A stretch of 64,000 nucleotides of DNA. Source: Perca fluviatilis. Its lineage: Eukaryota > Chordata > Actinopteri > Perciformes > Percidae. Position 1 is the stretch's first letter, and each line of letters starts with the position of its first letter. Made by a program: the position numbers and the translations under genes. The stretch spans positions 9,214,024 through 9,278,023 of the forward strand of contig NC_053115.1 of the NCBI RefSeq assembly GCF_010015445.1, read 5' to 3'. The notes under the pieces were generated by a model that saw only the letters and a program-made list of their open reading frames with translations, was not told where the DNA came from and ran no database searches. This document shows positions 1-12,646 of the stretch, one piece after another.

Positions 1-1919
1 ATGAAAATGTGTATTTGAGTGATAATTCAGCAACGCACGCGCAACTCGTGACAAGGAGCCGTTCAGAATGAGAGGGAATACAATGCTTTTATTCCCCCCT
101 GGGTTGAAACTTGGAGGAGAGAAGTACATCATGTTTGTTTGCTATTTATCTGTCTATGGAAGGGAAATGAAGACTTTCTGAACATGATGTTGTTTTCCAG
201 TGTTGTTTATATTTCAGTCCATACAGATCGATATATAGTTTGTTTGTTTTATAATCAGCCATTTCTTTGTCCGCAATAACAACACACACATTCTGTCTAA
301 CATGCATCCAAGACACACAGACAGGAGAAGTACAATACAGGGCCCCGTGAGCATGTCAAATTGTCTGGGTTACATTTCTTCCTTGTCCTGAATGCACTTA
401 GTGGGGCATATAATAGCAGGCAGAAAAGCCTGTTATCCTTGAAGGCCCATTTTTGACTTTGACGCAGAAAAGCCTTGGCAGGATATCAGAATGCTGGCAG
501 CAATGATCCTATTTTGTAAAATTTGAATCATTTCACCGGCACCCAGGTAGAAGGCACCGGCTCATGCCGTAACACTGCCTGAAAGAACACACAAAGATCC
601 TCTAAAAAGAGCAACCTGGCACATTCTACCTGATGCATTATGCTGAGCTCTGATGAAAGAAATCTACCCCACTGCCAACTTAGCTCACCTGAAATCAACG
701 CCTTTAAGGAAAAAGGCAGTGCTTGGTTCTGTGCCAGAGTGTGATGTTGGAGATTTTAGACGGATTGGAGTGTGCAATGCTATTTCGTACCTTAAGGCTG
801 GATTTCTGAGCCACTGTGAGCTGAGTGGAGCAGAGCAGTGTTAGACTTTTGACTGGAGAGGGCATCAAACCAGATTTACCCTAAATTTGGCTCCCATTTT
901 TTCAGCCAGTTCATCATTGTGGCATTTTAACCCCATACAGACTAGTACCTTGCTAAAAAGAAGCCATATATATTTTATAACTAATGTGCACTGCACAGTC
1001 TACCTCAAAAGGGCTGATATACTTGACCAAAAGTATATATTACATTTTAGAACTGAATGAGCTGTTCTAGGAGACAACATAATTAGTTTTTAATAAAAAA
1101 AAAAAAGTAATTTCTACTTTTTTTCTTTGACCTCCTCTTTTACCTCTGTCTCTGCATATTTTTCATTTAAGGCTGATCATAAAGTATGTAATCAAATTAT
1201 CTCACTTTAAATTACAGTAAGGTGGTTGTGTGTGGTGTTGTAGCTTTGGATATGTAACCTATACTTGGAATAGGCATAAGTGGTAGAACTTTTACATCAA
1301 ACTTGTCGGTTTACACAGCGAAAATAATATTCCTTAGGCTGTACACTTGCTTGTGAACCTAAACTATACAAATTATAAGGAAAAAAAAACAACAAACTTA
1401 AAGGAAAGTGCAACTCAGTCCTCACCACATCCATATTTCTATAAACAGCATTTACTTCTTTGCCAAACGACATAAATCATGTCTTATGTATCATTAATAT
1501 ACATGGCTGTCAATAGGAGACGCATGAATGGAAGAAAAATGGTTCTTCCCAATAGAGACGGAGTTGAAAAATGGACTGCAAATAGGGCGAGAATAGAGTC
1601 TTCTCTAGTGAGGCTGCAAAAGGGCATCTAAATCTCTGCTGCCCCCCAGTGGGGGCCGGATAATTCTGTGTGTGAATTTGAGTCAAACCCTGTGATACAG
1701 GATGTGAAGTCTTCCCCACCCAAAACCCTATGTTGTATAGTCACCGTTGATTTAATACATTGGTATCATAAAGTGGTGTCCCATACTGCTATGGCTCAGC
1801 GTCTACTATCTAACATGAGGAGCAATGTCGTATTACATTGTTAATGCATTGCACACACTAGTAATACAACTACAATCACTTCCTCCAATAATCTTTGGAC
1901 TTTTCTTTCTTTTTTTTGG

Positions 1920-2106
1920 GGGGGGGGGGCATTTTAGGCCTTTAAAGGCCTTTATACAGTATATAGGACAGCTGAAGACATGAAAGGGGGGAGAGAGAGG
2001 GGGAATAACATGCAGCAAAGGGCTGCAGGGCGGAGTCGAACCCGTGGCCGCTGCATCGAGGAGTCAACCTCTATATATGGGCACCTGGTGAGCTACCCAG
2101 GCGCCC
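1920..2106 (-). mobile_element. tRNA-derived SINE, reverse orientation
   Basis: On the minus strand the element begins with GGGCGCCTGGGTAGCTCACC, a tRNA-like 5' end carrying an A box. A B box (GGGTTCGACTC) lies at 2033-2043. A family-typical body follows with CTGCATGTTATTCCCCCTCT, and it ends in an AT-rich tail with a poly-C/G run near 1917-1930. The sequence between the boxes is expanded and cannot form a normal tRNA, so this is a retroposon and not a tRNA gene. The arrangement matches a SINE that I recognise as abundant in percomorph fish. Confidence 0.75.
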
Positions 2107-2647
2107 TAACTATGTTTTCTTCACGGGATCTTTGTTTTAAACTGACAGACTCAAGCCTAGAGATTTGGTCAATAATATTCAGAAACGCAGCTCTCCACTT
2201 CTTTTTCAATTGGTTGTGAACAAATTCACAGTGGCAGTTGTAATGTTGGCCTTGTGCCCTTTCTGTGGGCCACACCTGCACAGGGCAGTGGGGCAGCACA
2301 CACTAACACATGTGCCCTCAGGCAGCAGAGAATATAGACACACAGACACACACACTCTGTGAACTGCAGATCACGCCTACAGTAACAGGCTGTCAGAGGA
2401 ACTGTTTGATACACGGCTGAGGTTTAAGAACCAACGCGCCGTATCGTTACACACTTCTTTCTTTCCGTCTGCTTTTCTCTTACTGCAAAACTCTCACCGT
2501 CTGCCACTCTTCACACATGTACATTCACACCGGCCATTGAGTAGGCTACAGTATATCACTAATACTTTAGTTTTCTTTCTCTAACAAGTGTGTTAATGCT
2601 CCTTTTTGAAGTGTGTGTATGGCTGTGCACCTGGATGCTATAATAAC

Positions 2648-3159
2648 CATAGACTGTTAATATTAATGGACAGAGCATGTGTGACGTCACCCATTGGTTT
2701 GTGGAGATCTGCCATGAGTCATCGAATTTGCCGTTACGGGCGCAGCCATCCTCGTTACGGATGTGACGATTTTAGACGAGAGGGAAGAGTGAGGGAGGAG
2801 CCACGTTACGTTACACACTTTCACTGGCAATCGCCCTTATCCATCATATCCACGCCCTAAAACACCCCCTGCTTTATCGCCGATTTTAAAATCAACAAGA
2901 CCATAATTCAAAACATGAACATCATTTTGTGTTGCAGAAGACTTAAAACTAGCGATTGAGATCATAAACTCATTATGAAAATGTTGAAAAGTGAGAAGTG
3001 GGTCACTTTCTCATAGACTTCTACAGAAACCGAACTCCTTTTGCAACCGCATGTGTCGCCCCCTGCTGGAATTCAGACAGAATGCAGGTTTAAGGCACTT
3101 CTGCATTTGCAGCACTTTGCTGAACCGGATGCATTGTCCATTAATATTTACAGTTAATG
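2648..3159. mobile_element. Non-autonomous hAT-type transposon, 512 bp
   Basis: The element is flanked by identical 8-bp direct repeats ATAATAAC at 2640-2647 and 3160-3167. Its ends are inverted: the left begins CATAGACTGTTAATATTAAT, and the right read in reverse begins CATTAACTGTAAATATTAAT. An 8-bp duplication with short inverted ends is the hAT signature. The internal sequence (CCCATTGGTTTGTGG; CGCCCCCTGCTGGA near the right end) belongs to a family I recognise as common in teleosts. No transposase is encoded. It lies in a suclg2 intron. Confidence 0.85.
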
Positions 3160-3274
3160 ATAATAACCCACATTCATGCCTGCTGGGTTTGCCGGTCAAC
3201 ACGTGCATGTCGTACACATCAGTGTGTGGTGAATGTGTATTGGAAGCAGATTTGCATCAGTGGTGTAGTATCAG

Positions 3275-3713
3275 CAGTGTTGGTCATCTTACTTTTAAAA
3301 AAAGTAATTAGTTACAGTTACAAATTACTTCTCCCAAAAAGTAATTGAGTTAGTAACTCAGTTACCACATTGTAAAATTAATTAGTTACTCAGAAGAATA
3401 ACTGGGCCGGTACTTCCAGTTCGAGAACGCTGCCTTTGAATTTCCCTGGCTTGTCGCTGTCTTGTGTTTAGTAGTAGTCAGAGCGTGCAGTCATATGCAA
3501 CGGCGTCATCATCCCCATCCCTGCTCTCTCCAGGCAGCTGATGTCACCTCGCGCTTCATTCAACCAAATTTTAGTAACGCGCCACTTTACATTGTCAGTA
3601 ACGATAACGGCGTTGCAACGATGGGAAAAGTAATTAATTAGATTACTCCGTTACTGAAAAAATAACGCCGTTAGTAACGCCGTTATACTTGAATGCCGTT
3701 ACTCCCAACACTG
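3275..3713. mobile_element. Non-autonomous hAT-type transposon, 439 bp (CAGTGTTGG family)
   Basis: The left end is CAGTGTTGG and the right end is CCCAACACTG, an inverted terminal repeat. Flanks are AGTATCAG (3267-3274) and AGTATAAG (3714-3721), an 8-bp target duplication with one mismatch. The interior is full of GTAACG/CGTTAC words, diagnostic of a very abundant fish hAT family with ends CAGTGTTGGGAGTAACG. The left end has decayed more than the right. No coding capacity. Confidence 0.85.
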
Positions 3714-4404
3714 AGTATAAGTCCCATCAGAAATGAAAAACATGGATACCTTGAGGCTTGACTTGAATATTATCTTTCTGGTCCACCAGGGTGGAAATGT
3801 GTCTTCTTCACTCATAGCCACTATTAAAAATTAAAGGGGCACCCCACCAATTGTACACATAAAGATGAGTTAACTTGTCACGAAAAGTGCTGTACATCCT
3901 GAGAAAACAGTTGTATAATGTCATCAGTGGCTCTTTCTAAGGCTTTTTACAGTCTAAGGAAATTACCCTGTTGAAGTCATCAGGGTTTTCTAAGATTGAC
4001 CGGGCAGAGAGCATCTAGCGAAAGAAACTATTGAGTTGTATTGTGGGAAATGGAAAATCCAGTGTTTGATCGGCGTTAAACAGAGTTTTGACGCGCTTGA
4101 CCCATACTAAGGACTTAAAGTCAGAAATATCTCAGCCTCTGCAGCTTTGATATGACCATTCTTTTATAAATTGGTCTCTTTTTATTAAACAGTAAAACAA
4201 CGAAAGAGCCTACAGGGAGGAGGTTCGACACCTGGCTGAGTGATGTTTCCCTAACGTCACACAACTTCATCCCTCTACCACCCACCACACATCGTCGCCA
4301 ACACACACACACATGCACTTGATTCTGATTAACAGGGTTAACATATGACAGACACTGTTATGCACTCATACAAAAATATACCTTTTTGCGAAAAGTGATA
4401 TTAA

Positions 4405-4448
<44 letters not shown>
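4405..4448. repeat. (TAA)n microsatellite
   Basis: About 14 uninterrupted AAT/TAA units in the suclg2 intron. Confidence 0.95.
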
Positions 4449-4450
<2 letters not shown>

Positions 4451-6222
4451 TAATGACTCCCATGTTATAAAAAAATTATACAATAATTGGGCACAACTTA
4501 ACTTTGTTCAAGGGTTTAGTGATTGGTCTGAGTGAGCACAGGATATTGTGCAAACAATCATAGTGACAATGTTAACTCTCTAATGAAATGACCATAGCCT
4601 AGTTTAAATTGATTAAAACAAGCTTACCAAAATTAATATCTTGAGAACACCCTACCTTTTGTCTTTGGTAAGTGGCCATAGTAGAAGTGAGAAAATGCAA
4701 TCTGATTTGTCCTACTATAGAAAAAAATGGACTGCTATTCTTTGCCTCCACCTCATACATTATTTAAATAAATTAGAACACCTCATCATGTATTATTACA
4801 TGCATGATGTGGAGGTCATGATTCATTTTGTTTTTCTTTGTTTTTCATTTGAACATCTAAGTCATGTTCATTTGCAGTTTGGGGCTAATGTTTGCCGGCC
4901 TTTTCCGCTTGTTTTTGGCATTCCTGATCACATCCCTGTGTGAGATACTTAATCCCCATGAAACAGTTCTCTGTGTTGACCTAACGACTTGCTCAATTTC
5001 TTTGCGTGACATCTGAGTCTTTATGATGCTGCCTACATCTGTGTTTGTTTTGGTGCTCTCTCCTGGTCTTGTGTCATCCTCTGCTGTTCATAAGGAGATG
5101 CTTATTTGGATAGCACATAGAGGACAGTGCCTTGGCTGTCGCTCTGATAGCTATCCAAGTCCTTGATCTCCTCTCCCTATAAACATCATTACCACACACT
5201 GAAAACATTCACAACAGGCACACCCACACCCACAAGCTGCTCATCCAAATCGGCGCTAACAGATTAGCAGTGATTATAAACAAACATGGAGGATTAATCC
5301 TGTGTGCTCGCAGTCTACTTTTCCACTGAGCTAGCCAGGGTAATTACCAAGTGCTAGATTGTTAGTGTAATCACACGCACACAAACACACATGCGCTAGC
5401 TGTTTTGCTTCACTACTTGTGATATCAGTGTCGTGCTCATTTTTAAGAAAGTTACAAAGAAACTGCAAGACAGCTGAACTGAACATATTACAGACTGTGA
5501 GATTGTTTGGCACATCTCGGTGGGTTCAAATCTCAAAGGTTTGTTCTTGATAGCTGTTAGGGAAATGTGGAATTGTGAAAGCAAAGGATATTTAAACATT
5601 TGTGAATGATAGCTATTGAATTTTAAATTCGGTCACTAGCTGGGTGGGAACTGCATGTGTACTTGATTCCATTTTATTCTTTTACCAGCAAGTCAGTTTT
5701 AAGGCTAAATATGATAAATGGCTCAAACACATTAGAAGGTTTGGAAACCAGCCAGGTGTGTAGCTTCTTTTGTTTGTCATGTCACCGCTTCCCATTGAAA
5801 TATTGCTTTATTATTTGGCCTCAGTGTTGCCTTTTTCACCTGCTGCTGCCCTCTTAACTTCACCAATAGATTACTTTATTCTGCCTCCAGTGTGACAGTG
5901 TTGTATAGCCTCAGGGTGCATAGCCTCTGGGTGCACGACCTATTGCACACAAAGTTGTTGGTGAAGCTGCTCTATGGAATGTTTTCCTTTTAGTAGTGAT
6001 ATTTCAATCTTGTAACAATTAGTTTTCGCACTGATGTCTTTCCACTATGAGAACTTTGCCAACGATTTGTCAATGGTTGACAAAACTGGACAAACTTTGT
6101 TCACTCGTCATAATAAATGTTGGACGTTGTAAATGTACATCTTTTACACAATACTTTCCTTTTGTCCACAGGTGTGTCCCAACCACTGGATTTAATCATT
6201 TAATCATTCTCTTCTTTCACAG

Positions 6223-6343
6223 GTTGAGGCCATCCTGGTCAACATCTTTGGTGGGATCGTCAACTGTGCCATCATCGCCAACGGTATCACCAAGGCCTGT
6301 CGAGAGCTGGAGCTGAAGGTGCCACTGGTGGTCAGGCTTGAAG
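6223..6343 (+). CDS. suclg2: suclg2 penultimate coding exon (succinyl-CoA ligase, GDP-forming, beta subunit)
   Basis: The exon encodes 40 codons starting [15 protein letters not shown] and ending VPLVVRLEG. This is the C-terminal CoA-ligase domain of the succinyl-CoA synthetase beta subunit. The NIFGGIV glycine-rich segment is shared by all beta subunits. The following [20 protein letters not shown] matches the GTP-specific vertebrate paralogue; SUCLA2 and bacterial SucC have RCD at that point. The acceptor is a pyrimidine run ending CAG at 6220-6222. The donor is GTAGGA at 6344, splitting a Gly codon after its first base, and the last exon begins with the matching GG. With the alpha subunit SUCLG1 the enzyme interconverts succinyl-CoA + GDP + Pi and succinate + GTP + CoA in the mitochondrial matrix. 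Upstream exons, including the nucleotide-binding ATP-grasp region and the transit peptide, lie outside the window. A (CA)n tract starts about 10 bases after the donor. Confidence 0.95.
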
Positions 6344-6349
6344 GTAGGA

Positions 6350-6353
<4 letters not shown>

Positions 6354-6380
<27 letters not shown>
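6354..6380. repeat. suclg2: (CA)n microsatellite next to suclg2 splice donor
   Basis: The CA run begins about 10 bases inside the intron, directly after the donor of the penultimate exon. Intronic CA repeats can bind hnRNP L and influence splicing (known in mammals); an effect here is speculative. Confidence 0.9.
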
Positions 6381-7338
6381 AATCGAGGTTTAGCCTGTCT
6401 GGCCCTCTTAGCAAGCTGGCCCCCACTGACACAATGTGCATCATGCCCCTCAGAAACGTGGACCATTGATCTCTGTCTAGCCAGGATTGACCTTAATGAG
6501 GATTTGATGATGCTGGATAAATGACACTGCCTTTAAAGCTGCGATTTAAAATCAAGTTTCCACCTCCAGCACTTGTCAATCATCTTGATGAGCTGTTTGC
6601 CTTCACATGACATACTGTACATCTTAAGGCCCAGGTAATCAGCAGCTCTAACACCAGTATAGGCATCATGCTAACAGACTAGGGTTCAGCCAATCTCTAA
6701 CTGAATTTTAGAAAGCTTATGCTTTTATTCACCATGTCTTCAAACGTTCATTTCCTGTAGCTCATGTTCTCACTGTGACCTTCCTGACCGCTAGCCCCAT
6801 AGCTACAACTCATATGGCCTCTAGCTTCAGCTTCCATGGAATAAAGCGTCACAAAACACAAAAATAATGTAGCCAGTTATATCTGATTTTAGATCTATTT
6901 AGTTACTGTTTTGAAGTGACAAATGTATATAACATCACTTTATAGTGTAATTGATCAACCGCGCAAGTGCTGCAGGATTTAAATGACCTCTTTCCCAACT
7001 TGTTTTAAACTTTGGAGCCATTGTACAGTGTTACTGCTGCTTTACTCTCTGGAGTGTATCCATCTTCATTGTGGCCCAGTGTCCCAGTAAGTAGCAGCAG
7101 TGCATTTCTCTTACCTGTCACATTTTGCCGCACCCATCATTAGCACCGCCAGAATAACAGTAGAGATGGCACTGATTGGCTCACCTTTCACCTGTATATG
7201 CTAATGACACCTGTTCAATTTTGTGTGTGTGTGTGGGGGATGCTGCAGCAGCAGTGAATTCTGGAGGCACGGGGCCAGTTGGTGGTTAGCTTAATTGTCA
7301 AGATCCTGCTGAGTGGTGTGTAAAGAGCAAAAAAAGAT

Positions 7339-7370
7339 TGTGTGTGTGTGTGTGTGTGTGTGCGTGCGTG
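7339..7370. repeat. (GT)n microsatellite
   Basis: TG dinucleotide run with GCGT interruptions at its right end. Confidence 0.9.
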
Positions 7371-8454
7371 TTAGCCCTCAGCACCTCACACTATATGTCC
7401 TCTCACACACACTGCTACTATGGTTTGTAGGTCAGGGTGCGTAAGCTGTTTCTAGAACCCAGCTGTGCACCAAGGCACTACAGTGCAGTATAGACATGGC
7501 TGTTCAGAGTTTGAGTGGGAAGTTTAGTTATATTAACACTTACAGGTTTTGTTCTCAATCAAATGAGGCCTGTTGACACATACACACCTAGAGAGATACA
7601 TTTAGCAAAGAGTCTAGATCTGGATAATGATTTCACTATTTCCCCCTAAACAAAAGCAAATTGCATGCAGGTGTGTAATATTAGGGCCCTTTTATCTGAA
7701 CTAACTTTGCACCTGAACCAAAACTGAAGCTATAACAGGGACAAATGTGTTGCTTGCTGCACACAAAGTTAACACAGATACATCTGCGCCAGTTCAAATA
7801 TTTAAGGAGATAAAAAATATGCATTTGTGTAATTTATATCCACTGTCTTCATGTTGCCGATTGACCACGTGGCTGAAGAGTGAGTACACAACTGCTGAAA
7901 GAAACGACTGGATTTGCAATAAAAACAGACTCTTAATTGGTCACCACACATTTCTTATGCCATAGGCCATGTAATTCAACCTGACTCACAAACAGGCTGA
8001 GTCCAGAAGGTCACTGCTGGCGGTTGGTCCAACCACGTTTTCCTGGCCCGGGCCTAATCCAAGCTTTAGCTGTGGGTCATTACATCCTGGGCCGCAGTCT
8101 TGTGGAGAAGATTGGTTCAGAATCAATCAGCTCAGCTTGCTAGGCTGACCGCAGGGCAGTGAGAACAGCCCAGCGCTCTTCAACAGGATCAGAATGGATT
8201 AACTGGCACACTTTTAATTGGGAAGGCTCTTTTAAAAAGCCTGGGATGATTACATTGGTGGGGAGTTATGTATTCCCATATGTGGAGGAGGGCCATGTTC
8301 TCTAGATGCTGATATGGTTGAATTAGTTGATAGGGTTGCTTTATGTGTGGGCTGATAGAGTGTCCAACTAAAACACAGCCGTTTGTGGGCTACAGTATTA
8401 GCACTTAATATTCATACATTGCAAATGTATGCAACAGATTCAGCACAGAACGTT

Positions 8455-8883
8455 GAGTGTTGTAGTACTCGAGATCAGTCTCAAGACCACTTTTCGAAGG
8501 TCTCGTCTCAGAATCTTTTCTTGTCTCGGTATCGGATCAAGAGGACTCGGGATTTTATTTCAAGACCACAACTACATGGATTTCCCTAAACTGCCTGTGC
8601 ATTGTCGGATTTATGCCTGTGTGTTAAAACTTGCAAAGGCATCTAATAACTTGACTCCTATCTAATTTGAAATTTGTTACGGTACCCCCTCTCCCTGCCC
8701 CATTTACAGGTACTCCCAAGAAAGTGAATGTGGGAGACAGGAGAAGAAATTCTGTATGTCTAACACAAATCTGGTCTTGACTTGGTCTCAGCCCCTCAAA
8801 GTCTTGGTCTTGTCTCGGTCTCGATACCCTCTGGTCTTGGCGATGACTTGGTCTTGGTTTAGGTGGTCTTGACTATAACACTG
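8455..8883 (+). mobile_element. hAT-type remnant, AGTGTTGTAGTACT family (copy A)
   Basis: The left end AGTGTTGTAGTACTCGAGAT and right end ACTATAACACTG are an inverted pair. The interior is built of GTCTTGGTCTTG / GTCTCGGTCTCG words. A second copy in the opposite orientation lies at 55034-55812 and shares the segment AGAGGACTCGGGATTTTATT with one mismatch. Flanking 8-mers do not match, so the target duplication has decayed or the end is slightly misplaced. Confidence 0.75.
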
Positions 8884-10266
8884 ATATAAACACCCAAATA
8901 TTTAAGGTTTTGATAGAAAGGGATACATGAGGAAGTACTGTACTGCCCCCTTTGGCCACAGTATGAACATGGACATATTGCTCTGTGAGGATGCTGTCTG
9001 CAAATTCCCCTTGAGTAGCCCTCAGGGTCCAGGAAAAAAGGTGACTGCATTTGCACTATTGATTTATGGAACTGTTCCCCAACTGTCTGTCAAACAGTGG
9101 TGGCTGTTTACACCTTAAAAGGAGATCTGACCATTTTTTTCTCTGATTTAATTTAAAAGAGACGTGAATAGTGAGGTTGAGATGGCCCTTTCAGTCCTGA
9201 CGGTGTCACCATAGCTTAAATAGCTAACTGCTGCAGCTACACAGCCATAAACAGGTGTGCATGTGCATACAGACAGACAGACAGACAGAGACACACACAC
9301 ACACACACTGGGATGTATATAAACATGCAAAGACTGGCTCGTTTTGACACTGATATCTGACCATTCCAGTTGTGAATATGAAACAACGACCAATGTTATC
9401 TTACTTTCTTTATCAGAGTCTGGATGAATGGATGAAAACCTGAATTTTAAAAACTGTCAATGTCAGAGATACTCTTTAAATGAAATATGCTTAGCTATAG
9501 TGTGTGTCTCTCTCTTGAAAAAGAGTCTAGACAACAGAAGAAACAACAGAAAACTGTTATTAATGACTGACTAGCACTTCAAAGGAAAAGCGTCTGCTCC
9601 GTTCAGGAGTATCTTGCTCTGCGTTTGAATGAGAAGCATTTGATGTTTGACACACAGGGTGAAGGAGGGAGGAGCAGGCCTCATCCTTTTTAGACTGTGA
9701 AGGGAAAAACTCTCACTGTTTACTGATTATTATGAGGATTAAAAATCAAAGTCAGAACAAGTGTGATGACAATCAGTGATAAAAGATTTTTTTTTTTACA
9801 CCAGTTATTCAAGGTAACTGGGGCAGAAAGACACAGAGCCACTGGTATTTTCTGTCATGCTCGCTGTCACATAAATTCTCTAAAAAGTGTCTTTGTTCTT
9901 TAATATTCAGTGATATTATCGACTGTTCTATTTTTTATATCAACTGCCTAGTATAGTATTATCACTAGTCATGGCGTCAAAAAATAATGGAAGGAAAATC
10001 TCAGTTGTCTTTTACTTTTGAATACCTGCCAACAATTCTCAGCAAACCGATTCAGATACATGAGGGATGCATTTCAAACTAGCTTTACTAAATAATTTTT
10101 AAATAAAATCCCCAAAACTCTGTGAATTATGCTTATTGAAATTGCCCAAAAAAATATTTGTCGTAAATCCTTACTGGATTTTTTTTTTTTGTCCTTTTGT
10201 CAGAAACCTAAGAAAAAACTGTTGCGCAGGTCTTTAAATCACAGCTATGGAAACTTTTCTGAACAC

Positions 10267-10473
10267 TAGGGTTGGATGTTTTCAACCAAAATGGCATATG
10301 ACGATGTCCATAATGAAACTTAACGATGGACGATGACATCATTGGCAGTTGGTGGGGGGGTGGGATTTGTTCAAATTCAAAATTTACATAAATTAAATTA
10401 TATCCACAAAGTTCGTTGTGACATCACGATGACTGCCGGCCATCGCGATGGACGGTGACATCATCCATCGGAC
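10267..10473 (+). mobile_element. Degenerate dispersed repeat (AGGGTTGGATG... ATGACGATGT family)
   Basis: The segment begins AGGGTTGGATGTTTTC and contains ACCAAAATGGCATATGACGA and repeated GATGACATCA/GATGGACG words, a fish DNA-element family recognised from memory. Its ends are not resolved and no flanking duplication was found. Confidence 0.5.
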
Positions 10474-10899
10474 CTACTTCTACTGAACACCGGCCAGAGT
10501 GTCCAAAAGTGACAAGATAGTTTTCGACACATGACAGTAGGAAAAGCACAAGTTGAAAACATTAAAAATAATGATGGCAGAATTATTGTGTCACACTGTC
10601 ATGGCTTACTGGGACACTTGAATAAAACAGAGCCATTGTTAATGTTATTAGTAACACCTGTGCGTTTCCTACTATGACAAGTCAAAATGTCTGCTGTGAA
10701 AAAGGCCTACGGTAAATGCTTAATCATAGCATAACACTAATAACAGTAGAGATTGAGTCATGGAGTCAGCAAGCTGGTTCACTTATGTTGGAATAATTAG
10801 CTTGAGTTTACTTACATTAGCAACCACTAGACATTCCAAACCAAGTAAAGACTATAGCACCAAAACCTCTCAGTGTACTGAATCGAGCAAAGGGTGTGT

Positions 10900-11406
10900 T
10901 TTTATTACCTCGGCCAAGGAGGTTAGGTTTTTCGGCTCAGTTTATTTGTTTGTTTGTTTGTCTGTCTGTCAGCAGGATTACAGAAACACTACTGGCCCGA
11001 TTTTAATGAGACTTGGCGGAAGGGTGTAGCATGGGTCAAGGAAGAACCCGTTACATTTTGGAGTGGATCAGAAGCACGGGGCGGATAAACAACTGATTTA
11101 TCACTTTTGTTAACATTGCGAGATTGGGCATTGTGCTGCATTCGTGGTGTTCATTTGTAAAAGAAAGATGCTGTTATTTCTTCTACGAAAAGTTACACCG
11201 TCTCGCTTTATTGAAAACAAAGTTCAGAGCAAATGTATCAAGCTAACTGCACAACCACAGGAACAGATTTAAAAAAATGTTGAGCTTCACAACATTTATC
11301 TTTATACAACCAAATAAAAACGCATGTCTTGTCATCCCTCCAAGGAATCATGAGAAGTACAGAGTAACTCTGTAGGTCTGAGATTGTGGCAGAGGTTCCT
11401 GCTCTC
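10900..11406 (+). mobile_element. Dispersed repeat (CCTCGGCCAAGGAGG family), internally diverged
   Basis: The left part contains ACCTCGGCCAAGGAGGTTAG, TGTCTGTCAGCAGGATTACA and GGCCCGATTTTAATGAGACT, all words of a repeat common in fish genomes. Its typical end (TGGCAGAGGTTCCTGCTCTC) is at about 11387-11406. The middle is AT-rich and not recognisable. Short open frames across it are repeat-derived. Confidence 0.55.
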
Positions 11407-12465
11407 ATCATTTACAGCTTCCCCTCTCCTATTAAATATATAACGAATTTTGAAGTCACAAATATTCTTAAAATATAAAAAATTCACCCATTAATATATT
11501 AATACATTAAATGAATAATTCATTTTAAAAGTAGAGTAGTTATGAAGTTACAACAATGATCATTATTGACTAACCCATTTAAATGTAATTTTAGTTTTAG
11601 TTGTTGGACTTATATTATAAGTTTAAATGTCTGTATTTCCTAATAACCTCTGGCTAAGAAACACACGCTCCAATGTTAAGTATAATAGTCTTACCAAAAT
11701 AACTTGCATTGTCCAAAATTATTTTTTACCACACACTTTCCACATTTGTTCCAGGTCTTTTAAATTACTTTATATATTTTAAAAACTTTTCACTTCCATA
11801 ACAATTTGTATATCCTATGTTGATATTATCTGTAATTCATCCAATTTTTAAAGAGATAATTAATGCTTTATTGTTTGTTCACTAAACTCAGCTTGTTCAG
11901 AATTGGTCACAAATTTCCGCAGCAGTACTGCAGCATCAACAGAACTTTTTCCGGCACATGCCTTTGGCACAGCCCTAAGCCTTATTATCTTATTGAAATA
12001 TGGCGCCCTGTGTTGAATTCAATTCAATTGGAAATTGAATAAAATTTTCCAGATGCTTGTTTGGAGGGGAAAAAAAAGTTCAGAATGGCAAGTGACTTTT
12101 GACTTCATTGGTAGTGATGAATAATTTTAAAAGTTATTTGAATTGGGACACATGCTAAGACATACAGTACAGCATCACAGCAAAGCTATTGCAAATTCCA
12201 ATGCCCATCCCTAACTCAGTAAAACCCTGGAGATAGTATATATTGCGATCATTTTCTGCTATGGGACAGTGAAAATCTTTCTTTTACCTTTTTCCTTAAA
12301 GGTCAGCCTTTAATCTACTTTTAAAATCTAAAGTCTATAGACTATAAAGTCTTTCTTTGTGTGAATACATTATACTGTATATGTCTGGGTCCAGGCCATG
12401 AGTAGGTCTCTGGCAGCACCTAGTGGCTGCAGGTGAACACATTCTTATAGTGAGCATACTACATG

Positions 12466-12585
12466 CACACATACGCACACACACGCGCACACACACACAC
12501 GCACACATACATGCTTACTCTCACACTCTCTCACTCACTCACTCACACTCTCTCACACATAAACACACTCTTACACACACACACA

Positions 12586-12636
<51 letters not shown>

Positions 12637-12646
12637 ACACTCACCT
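12466..12646. repeat. CA-rich compound microsatellite
   Basis: Interrupted (CA)n with ACTC and ACGC variants. It produces meaningless His-Thr open frames. Confidence 0.95.

Larger units (their letters stand above)
1..6222 (+). other. suclg2: suclg2 intron (5' part beyond window)
   Basis: No open frame in this stretch resembles a SUCLG2 exon, and the exon at 6223 has a good acceptor, so this is read as intron. It holds a reverse SINE (about 1920-2106), two hAT-type elements (2648-3159, 3275-3713) and a (TAA)n tract at 4405-4448. Bases 1-1900 and 3722-6200 otherwise hold AT-rich sequence in which I recognise nothing. Confidence 0.8.

Noticed and set aside
2020..2106. tRNA gene on the minus strand
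   Set aside because: A and B box-like words are present, but the arms do not fold and a SINE body follows; it is a tRNA-derived SINE.
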